NCBI GenBank assembly: GCA_905234775.1
Contig: CAJOJC010000110.1
Coordinates: 1-5,234, forward strand
DNA length: 5,234 nucleotides
Source of the DNA: an uncultured Bacteroidales bacterium
GTDB lineage: Bacteria > Bacteroidota > Bacteroidia > Bacteroidales > UBA932
Direction: 5' to 3'
Positions 1 to 5,234 of the stretch are shown in pieces. The first letter of the stretch is position 1. Each line of letters starts with the position of its first letter. The position numbers and the translations under genes are program-made. Below the pieces are notes generated by a model that did not search any database, was not told the DNA's origin, and saw only the letters and a list, made by a program, of their open reading frames with translations.

Positions 1-1
1 T

Positions 2-2611
2 CTCTCCACCATCAACCCTGCCGACATCGTCAGCATGGAAATCCTTAAGGACGCTTCCGCAACGGCTATCTATGGTGCTCAGGGCGCCAATGGTGTCGTT
101 CTCATCACAACCAAGCACGGTAAGGCCGGCGACGCGAAATTCACCTACGACGGAATGGTCGCAGCTTCCCGCCAGACCAGCCGCATCCAGATGCTTAACC
201 TCCGCCAGTTCGCAGAGTACTACAACGATATGGTGAATATCGGCGAGGTAGAGGCCAACGCTCTCTACGCCGATCCTTCCCTCCTCGGAAAGGGTACCAA
301 CTGGCAGGACGAAGTCTTCCGCACCGCTTTCCAGCATCAGCATCAGGTAAGCGCTACCGGCGGTACAGACAAGGTCCAGTACTATGTATCCGGTTCTTAT
401 ATGAATCAGGAAGGAACCATCATCGGTTCTCAGTTCGACCGCTTCAGCGTACGTACCAACCTGGACGCCCAGCTCAAGGAGTGGTTCAAACTCGGAGTCA
501 ACGCCGCCTATTCCCGCACCCACGACAACCTTAAGCTTGCCGACGGTCAGGAAGGTGTCATCTTCTACTCCCTGTCCTCTCTTCCGGATATCCCCGTCTA
601 CGACATCGACGGCAACTATTCTACAGTAGTTCGCGAGGGATACAACACCAAGAACCCTGTCGCTCTTGCAATGTACAATGAGAACCTTCTCGAGCGCCAG
701 AAACTCAACGGAGGTATCTACGCCGAGCTTACTCCCATCAAGCATTTCACCTTCCGCAGCGAAGTAGGTTTCGACATCAGCAGCTCTGAGGCAGACACCT
801 ACAAGCCGAAGATCTCCCTCGGAACCTTCCAGCAGGGCAGCAACCAGATCAGCCAGCAGCGCAACGGAAGTACCTATTGGTCCTGGAAGAACTACCTGAC
901 CTATAATAATACCTTCGGCAAACACAGCGTTACCGCGATGGTCGGTCAGGAAGCCTGGGAATCCCGCTGGGACTACCTTAGGGCAGCGAGCTCGGATCTC
1001 CCTTCTGACGAGATCCACAGCATCGGCCTTGCTACCAGCAAGTCCCCTACCATCGGCGGCGGCTTCGGATCGAGCGCAATGGCCTCCTTCTTTACCCGTG
1101 AGACCTACAACTACGACAACCGCTACCTCCTTACCTACACCTTCCGTTATGATGGTTCTTCGAACTTCGGTCCCGAGAACCGCTGGGCAGGATTCCACTC
1201 CCTCGCAGGAAGCTGGCGCTTCACAAACGAAGCCTTCTACCCTGCAGAGCTGAAAGATGTCCTCAGCGACGGTAAGATCCGTATCGGTTGGGGCCAGACC
1301 GGTAACTCCAATATCGGTTCAGGTGCCTGGGAGTCCGGAATGTCGAAGATGCCTTCCGCCCTCGGCGACAGCCAGCGTCCTTCGAACATCTCGAACACCT
1401 TCGTCCACTGGGAGAAGCAGGAACAGACCAACCTCGGTATCGACCTCAACTTCCTCCAGAACCGCTTCAACCTCACTGTCGATATGTACCAGAAGATTTC
1501 CCGCGACATGCTTATGTCGATGACTCTTCCTTCATACATGGGTACTCAGGGCAACGGCTCGTCCGCTCTTGCAGCGCCTAAGGGCAACTTCGGTTCCATC
1601 CGCAACCGCGGTCTTGAAATCACCACTCACCCTATCGACAGAGAGTTCTTCTCCTGGGACAGCAACTTCCAGATTTCGTTCAACAAGAACAAACTCATCG
1701 CCCTCGACGGCAGCGCAAACGCTCAGCTCGTAGGTTACGGCCAGTGGAACGATATCGTCTCCGTTACTGAAATCGGCGAATCCCTCTATAACTTCTATGG
1801 TTATAAGGTAGTCGGTGTATATAAGGATATGGACGACATTCTTAACTCTCCTACACCTGAGAAGTTCCCCGAAATCAAGAAAGACGAGGCGGGCAATGAT
1901 TACTACGCATTCGACCGCAATACTACCGTATGGCCCGGCGACCTCAAGTTCGAGGATGTCAACAAAGACGGAAAGATCAACGAGCTCGACCGTACCAACA
2001 TCGGTTCCCCGCTTCCTAAGTTCACCTTCGGATGGACCAACACCTTCCGTTTCGGCAACTTCGACCTCAGCGTCTTCCTCAACGGATCCTATGGCAACAA
2101 GGTTCTCAACTACAACCTTCTCGGACAGGGCTGGAACGGTCTCGTTCATATGAACAGCGTCTGGTACAACCAGCACATCAGCATTACCGACCGTGCCCGC
2201 CTCGAAATGATCGATCCCGAGAAGGAGTACAAACCCGGCGAGTCCTGGCAGTGGGATGTCACCAATGTCCGCGTTTCCAACCCGAACACGAAGACACCTC
2301 GCCCCACTATCGCAGATCCTAACGACAACGACCGCCTCAGCGACCGTTATGTCGAGGACGGTTCGTATATTCGCGTGAAGAACATCACCCTCGGCTACAC
2401 TCTCCCGAAGAGCATGCTCGAGAAGATCCACTTCGACAACGTACGCGTCTATATGAATATCCAGAACCTCTACACGCTGACCAGATATCAGGGCTTCGAT
2501 CCTGAGGTCGGTGCCTCCACTCAGGACTCAACAGGTCTTACCTTCGGTGTTGATAACGGACGTTATCCTTCGCCTATGACCTGCTCCTTCGGTGTAAATC
2601 TCACTTTCTAA
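2..2611 (+). CDS. SusC/RagA-family TonB-dependent outer-membrane glycan transporter, 5'-truncated (C-terminal ~869 residues)
   Basis: This is the outer-membrane beta-barrel that imports oligosaccharides into the periplasm with TonB/ExbBD energy, working as a complex with the SusD-like lipoprotein encoded next. The frame is open from base 2. The ATG at base 35 is an internal Met, because the 11 codons before it (LSTINPADIVS) continue the conserved SusC plug motif. Numbering from base 2, residues 9-38 finish the plug (DIVSMEILKDASATAIYG, then GANGVVLITTK), the most recognisable SusC signature. The barrel follows, with family motifs RYDGSSNFG near residue 382, then GQTGN, then WEKQEQTNLGIDL, and GDLKFEDVNKDG near residue 647. 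The protein ends in GVNLTF with a terminal Phe, as expected for a BAM-inserted barrel, and stops at TAA 2609-2611. Family members are usually about 1000-1100 residues, so roughly 150-250 residues are missing on the left: signal peptide, CarboxypepD_reg-like domain and first part of the plug. No frameshift or internal stop is seen. The family is certain; the substrate is not readable from the sequence. Confidence 0.97.
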   Translation, partial: LSTINPADIVSMEILKDASATAIYGAQGANGVVLITTKHGKAGDAKFTYDGMVAASRQTSRIQMLNLRQFAEYYNDMVNIGEVEANALYADPSLLGKGTNWQDEVFRTAFQHQHQVSATGGTDKVQYYVSGSYMNQEGTIIGSQFDRFSVRTNLDAQLKEWFKLGVNAAYSRTHDNLKLADGQEGVIFYSLSSLPDIPVYDIDGNYSTVVREGYNTKNPVALAMYNENLLERQKLNGGIYAELTPIKHFTFRSEVGFDISSSEADTYKPKISLGTFQQGSNQISQQRNGSTYWSWKNYLTYNNTFGKHSVTAMVGQEAWESRWDYLRAASSDLPSDEIHSIGLATSKSPTIGGGFGSSAMASFFTRETYNYDNRYLLTYTFRYDGSSNFGPENRWAGFHSLAGSWRFTNEAFYPAELKDVLSDGKIRIGWGQTGNSNIGSGAWESGMSKMPSALGDSQRPSNISNTFVHWEKQEQTNLGIDLNFLQNRFNLTVDMYQKISRDMLMSMTLPSYMGTQGNGSSALAAPKGNFGSIRNRGLEITTHPIDREFFSWDSNFQISFNKNKLIALDGSANAQLVGYGQWNDIVSVTEIGESLYNFYGYKVVGVYKDMDDILNSPTPEKFPEIKKDEAGNDYYAFDRNTTVWPGDLKFEDVNKDGKINELDRTNIGSPLPKFTFGWTNTFRFGNFDLSVFLNGSYGNKVLNYNLLGQGWNGLVHMNSVWYNQHISITDRARLEMIDPEKEYKPGESWQWDVTNVRVSNPNTKTPRPTIADPNDNDRLSDRYVEDGSYIRVKNITLGYTLPKSMLEKIHFDNVRVYMNIQNLYTLTRYQGFDPEVGASTQDSTGLTFGVDNGRYPSPMTCSFGVNLTF
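1955..1990 (+). other. EF-hand-like acidic loop within the SusC-like barrel
   Basis: Twelve codons encode DVNKDGKINELD (residues 652-663 counted from base 2). Asp1, Asn3, Asp5, Gly6, Ile8 and Asp12 fit the EF-hand/dockerin loop pattern DxNxDGxIxxxD/E. It sits in the conserved SusC segment GD-x-KF-x-DVN-x-DG-x-I just before DRTNIGSPLPKFTFG. The pattern is read directly. Calcium binding is an inference: the canonical last residue is Glu, here Asp, and flanking EF-hand helices are not expected in a barrel loop. Confidence 0.6.
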
Positions 2612-2614
2612 AAT

Positions 2615-2620
2615 GGAGGA
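2615..2620 (+). promoter_or_regulatory. Shine-Dalgarno-like site for the SusD-like gene
   Basis: GGAGGA lies 7 bases before the ATG at 2628, a good match to the 16S anti-Shine-Dalgarno sequence at workable spacing. It overlaps the alternative ATG at 2613, so it supports 2628 as the true start. Bacteroidota often lack such sites, and the next gene at 4433 has none, so its real contribution to translation is uncertain. Confidence 0.55.
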
Positions 2621-2627
2621 CAGTAAG

Positions 2628-4421
2628 ATGAAAAATATATTCAAATACATCATTTGCGCAGCAGTCGTAGTTCTTTTCACCGTTTCCTGCGAGGACTTCC
2701 TCAACAGACCGGCTGAAGACCGTTATACTACAGCGCAGTACTATCAGAACGACGCTCAGGTAGAGCAGTCCGTCAACTATCTGTACAATTCCCCCTGGTA
2801 CGACGTCATCCGCTTCTATATTTACGGATCCGAGACCATGTGTGGAAACGTATATCAAGGCAACAACGCCTATTCAACCCTTACGGTAAACGGTACGGAC
2901 CTGGACCTCAAGAATATGTCCTACTCCCTCTGGGCTGTCAACGCTCAGTGTAACACCGTTATCCAGAACATCCTCAACAGCACGGGCTCTGCCAGCACCG
3001 CCGCCAAGAACAAAGCTATCGGCGAGGCTCTCGCGTGGAAGGCAATGACTTACTTCCTGCTTGTCCGTACCTTCGGAGATGTTCCTATTATCCACGACAA
3101 CACCCAGGTCATCAGCGAAGCTTCCTACAACGAGCAGAACAAGGTCCTCAAGGCAGATGTCTACGAGTACATCATTATGACTCTCGAGAAGGCTATGGAG
3201 CTTCTTCCCAAGGATCCCAATATCGGCAAGTACAACCGCATCGATTACTATGCGGCCGAGGGTCTCCTCTCGAAGGTATACCTCACCAAAGCCGGTCTTG
3301 GCGGATCAATCTCATCTGAAGATGCAAAGGCAGACCTTACCAAGGCCAGGGATTACGCTCTCGATGTAATCGAGAACTCCGGCCGCAGCCTCACTCCCAA
3401 TTATGAGGACGTATTCCGCCTCGAGCCCAGCATCTTCCAGGCTACCGGCGAGAACCTCTTCTCCTGGCAGTGGGCTTCCGGAACCGGTATCTGGACTGCT
3501 CAGAACTCTATCCAGAGCGATGTCAGTATGCTTGGTATCGACGAATTCGGAAATACCTGGGGAGACTGGAAAGGCCCCAGCGTAAACCTGATGGACCTCT
3601 TCGGAGTATCCGCCGACGTAGAACCTGTACTCAGGGTCGACAAGGATGACCGTCGCCACGCCACCATTATGATGTTCGGCGACCAGTATTCCCAGTATTG
3701 GAGGGATAAGGGCGGCTTCGATATGTACCGCTTCTATTTCGATCCCGACTACTACCCTACAGGACTTGAAGCCAACGGTTCCAACCACCAGTGGTGCTGC
3801 CAGACCGGCGGTATGTACGCAAAACACATCTACGGCTGCGGTTCCGACCACGAAGCCGCTCTCGGAATTTCCGCCGACCGTATGTGTTATCAGCTCCCTA
3901 CACACATCCTTCGTCTTTCAGACATTTATCTCGTGTGTGCAGAAGCTTATATGCTGCTTAACGACGAGCCCAACGCCCGTAAGTATGTCAATGATGTCCG
4001 TAACCGCGCCCATGCAGTCCCGTACGCCACTTCTATCACAGTCCAGGATATCTGGAAGGAGCGCCGTCTTGAACTCGCTCTCGAAGGCGACACCTGGTAT
4101 GACTACGTACGCCGTTCTTACTACGATGTAGAAGGCTGTATCGCAGAGCTCAAGGCCCAGCGTCGCGGCCACTGGGACGGCATCACCGATGTCTACCATG
4201 ACTATGTAGTAAAGGATGGAAACTATGTCGGCCCCGGAGCCAACACTTGGGATTCCAGCAAAATCAGCTACAACGGAACCAACGAAGAGCTGACCAACGT
4301 CACTCCTTCTATGTTCACCATCCCGTTCCCGACCGAGGATGTCGTCATGAACCCTAAGGTTGGTTCTGATGCCGAGCCGGTCCACGTCGATGTACGTGCT
4401 ACTTTCAAGTATGACTTTTAA
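2628..4421 (+). CDS. SusD/RagB-family surface glycan-binding lipoprotein (597 aa, complete)
   Basis: This surface lipoprotein forms the lid of the SusC barrel and captures glycan for import. The start at 2628 is chosen because it gives a compact lipoprotein signal (MKNIFKYIIC, a hydrophobic AAVVVLF core, then TVSC with lipidated Cys21) and has GGAGGA upstream; an in-frame ATG at 2613 would add only MEDSK. After Cys21 comes EDFLNRP, the usual SusD start, with acidic residues that fit a Bacteroidota surface-export signal. The N-terminal TPR-type region shows EALAWKAMTYFLLVRTFGDV (133-152). The middle is aromatic (Trp280, Trp282, Trp289, Trp311, Trp314) and may line the ligand site. The C-terminal SusD region shows LRLSDIYLVCAEAY (428-441), NDVRNRA and IWKERRLELALEGDTWYDYV (475-494). 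At 597 residues it is somewhat longer than many SusD proteins (about 500-570). It carries eight cysteines besides Cys21, five of them between 390 and 437, which is unusual. It starts 16 bases after the transporter gene and ends 11 bases before the next gene, so co-transcription is likely. The family is certain; the ligand is unknown. Confidence 0.97.
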   Translation: MKNIFKYIICAAVVVLFTVSCEDFLNRPAEDRYTTAQYYQNDAQVEQSVNYLYNSPWYDVIRFYIYGSETMCGNVYQGNNAYSTLTVNGTDLDLKNMSYSLWAVNAQCNTVIQNILNSTGSASTAAKNKAIGEALAWKAMTYFLLVRTFGDVPIIHDNTQVISEASYNEQNKVLKADVYEYIIMTLEKAMELLPKDPNIGKYNRIDYYAAEGLLSKVYLTKAGLGGSISSEDAKADLTKARDYALDVIENSGRSLTPNYEDVFRLEPSIFQATGENLFSWQWASGTGIWTAQNSIQSDVSMLGIDEFGNTWGDWKGPSVNLMDLFGVSADVEPVLRVDKDDRRHATIMMFGDQYSQYWRDKGGFDMYRFYFDPDYYPTGLEANGSNHQWCCQTGGMYAKHIYGCGSDHEAALGISADRMCYQLPTHILRLSDIYLVCAEAYMLLNDEPNARKYVNDVRNRAHAVPYATSITVQDIWKERRLELALEGDTWYDYVRRSYYDVEGCIAELKAQRRGHWDGITDVYHDYVVKDGNYVGPGANTWDSSKISYNGTNEELTNVTPSMFTIPFPTEDVVMNPKVGSDAEPVHVDVRATFKYDF

Positions 4422-4432
4422 TCTCTGAATCC

Positions 4433-5234
4433 ATGAAAGCAATTACAAGATATATTGGTATTCTCATGGGTCTTGCCGTGCTTGCGTCCTGCACCGCGAT
4501 CGATTACCCGGACCGCTACAAGGAAACCAAAGGTCTTCCTGAGGTAAGCTACATCCGCTACGCCGACCGCGACCTCATCATCAACCAGGCCAGCATGGAG
4601 GAAACCATCTGCATCGTGGGTAACAACCTTACAAGTGTCCACGACATCTACTTCAACGATCAGCCGGCAGTGCTCAACACCAGCTATATGACTGAACACG
4701 CCATCATCGTTGCAGTGCCCAAGAACCTCCCGACCGTTCAGGATGACAAGATTCACCTCGTCACCCGCGACAGCTCGGTAGTTCTGTACGATTTCATCGT
4801 TCTCCCTCCTGTACCGAAGATCAACGCTCTTTCCAACGAATGGGCAAAACCCGGCGAGACAGTTACCGTAAGCGGATCGTATCTTTTCGCTCCACTTACC
4901 GTTCAGTTCCCCGGAACCGATCCTATCGACATTACATCTTCGACCGGCGATTCGTTTGACGTAGTCGTCCCTGCAGGCGCACAGCCCGGTAAGATCAAGG
5001 TTCAGACAGCATCCGGTCTTGCTCAGTCGATCTTTATGTATCAGGATAGCCGCGGAATGCTCTTCAACTTCGACACCGATCCTCATCCTACCAACCACGG
5101 CTGGCACGCCCAGGTCATCGAGACCGACGGAACCGCTCTCGACGGAAACTTCCTCCGTCTCGGAGCTCCAGGAGTCACCCTTGACGAAGAAGGCGGCTGG
5201 AACGACGGAAACTTCTCCTTCGAGTATTGGCCCG
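4433..5234 (+). CDS. IPT/TIG-domain surface glycan-binding lipoprotein (SGBP), 3'-truncated (first 267 residues)
   Basis: This is a probable cell-surface protein that holds polysaccharide near the SusC/SusD complex; it has no enzymatic motif in the visible part. It begins with a short lipoprotein signal, MKAITRYIGI followed by LMGLAVLASC, with lipobox LASC and lipidated Cys20. Two Ig-like domains of IPT/TIG type follow. The first is roughly residues 38-123, with CIVGNNLTSVHDIYFNDQPA. The second is roughly 125-203, opening PPVPKINALSNEWAKPGETV, then VTVSGSYL and ending GKIKVQTASGLA. From about residue 204 the text changes to QDSRGMLFNFDTDPHPTNHG, then GWHA and GGWNDGNFSFEYW. This resembles the start of the C-terminal glycan-binding domain of SGBP-B type proteins (the xyloglucan-binding domain family); I recognise that from memory, not from a search. 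The frame is open to the window edge; family members are usually about 400-550 residues, so much of the binding domain is missing. It starts 11 bases after the SusD stop with no Shine-Dalgarno site, indicating the same operon. The alternative, a SusE/SusF-type protein, is less likely because of the TIG motifs. Confidence 0.88.
   Translation, partial: MKAITRYIGILMGLAVLASCTAIDYPDRYKETKGLPEVSYIRYADRDLIINQASMEETICIVGNNLTSVHDIYFNDQPAVLNTSYMTEHAIIVAVPKNLPTVQDDKIHLVTRDSSVVLYDFIVLPPVPKINALSNEWAKPGETVTVSGSYLFAPLTVQFPGTDPIDITSSTGDSFDVVVPAGAQPGKIKVQTASGLAQSIFMYQDSRGMLFNFDTDPHPTNHGWHAQVIETDGTALDGNFLRLGAPGVTLDEEGGWNDGNFSFEYWP

Noticed and set aside
35..37. ATG at base 35 as the start of the SusC-like gene
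   Set aside because: The frame is open upstream to the window edge and the preceding codons (LSTINPADIVS) belong to the conserved plug motif, so this Met is internal and the gene starts outside the window.
1532..2431. A 299-codon open frame on the minus strand inside the SusC-like gene
   Set aside because: It is in exact codon register with the sense frame, so it stays open only because TTA, CTA and TCA codons are rare there; it ends at an in-frame TCA (1532-1534). Its translation is Val/Asp/Glu-rich with no recognisable domain, and the sense gene is unmistakable.
4422..4432. A promoter or terminator between the SusD-like gene and the third gene
   Set aside because: The gap is only 11 bases with no inverted repeat, T-run or Bacteroides -7/-33 type promoter; the genes are most simply one operon.
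3312..4442. Two minus-strand open frames (197 and 174 codons) opposite the SusD-like gene
   Set aside because: Both are in codon register with the SusD frame and lack family motifs. They are shadows of the codon bias.
4418..5107. A 229-codon minus-strand open frame opposite the third gene
   Set aside because: It is again in codon register with a sense gene that has a lipoprotein signal and TIG domains. It has no recognisable family text, and the same codon bias explains it.

Overview
The window is a fragment of a Bacteroidota (probably Bacteroidales) polysaccharide utilization locus (PUL). Three genes lie on the + strand, head to tail and tightly packed. They are the last ~869 residues of a SusC/RagA-type TonB-dependent outer-membrane transporter, a complete SusD/RagB-type surface lipoprotein, and the first 267 residues of a surface glycan-binding lipoprotein with IPT/TIG-like Ig domains. 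The phylum call rests on the SusC/SusD pair, which is essentially restricted to Bacteroidota, and on the lipoprotein signals followed by acidic residues. GC content looks moderate (about 50-55% by eye). Codon use strongly favours C-ending codons and CTC/CTT for leucine, with TTA, CTA and TCA rare. I cannot name a genus.

Layout: bases 2-2611 are the SusC-like gene, truncated by the left edge, so its signal peptide, carboxypeptidase-D-like N-terminal domain and most of the plug are missing. After a 16-base gap that holds a good Shine-Dalgarno-like GGAGGA, the SusD-like gene runs from 2628 to 4421. After an 11-base gap, the third gene starts at 4433 and runs off the right edge. No intergenic space exceeds 16 bases, and I see no promoter, terminator, RNA gene, insertion sequence or CRISPR inside the window. 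The promoter and any regulator should lie left of the window, and the glycoside hydrolases should lie right of it.

How the genes work together (family knowledge): the SusD lipoprotein caps the SusC barrel and captures oligosaccharides, which SusC imports into the periplasm using TonB energy. The third lipoprotein stands off the cell surface and holds the polymer close to the complex. A SusC-SusD-TIG/SGBP order is typical of loci for beta-linked plant polymers such as xyloglucan, beta-mannan, xylan or mixed-linkage glucan rather than starch, but the substrate cannot be settled from this window.

I found no convincing new system. The points worth a second look are the substrate question, a cysteine cluster in the SusD-like protein, an EF-hand-like loop in the SusC-like protein, and the two possible SusD starts.
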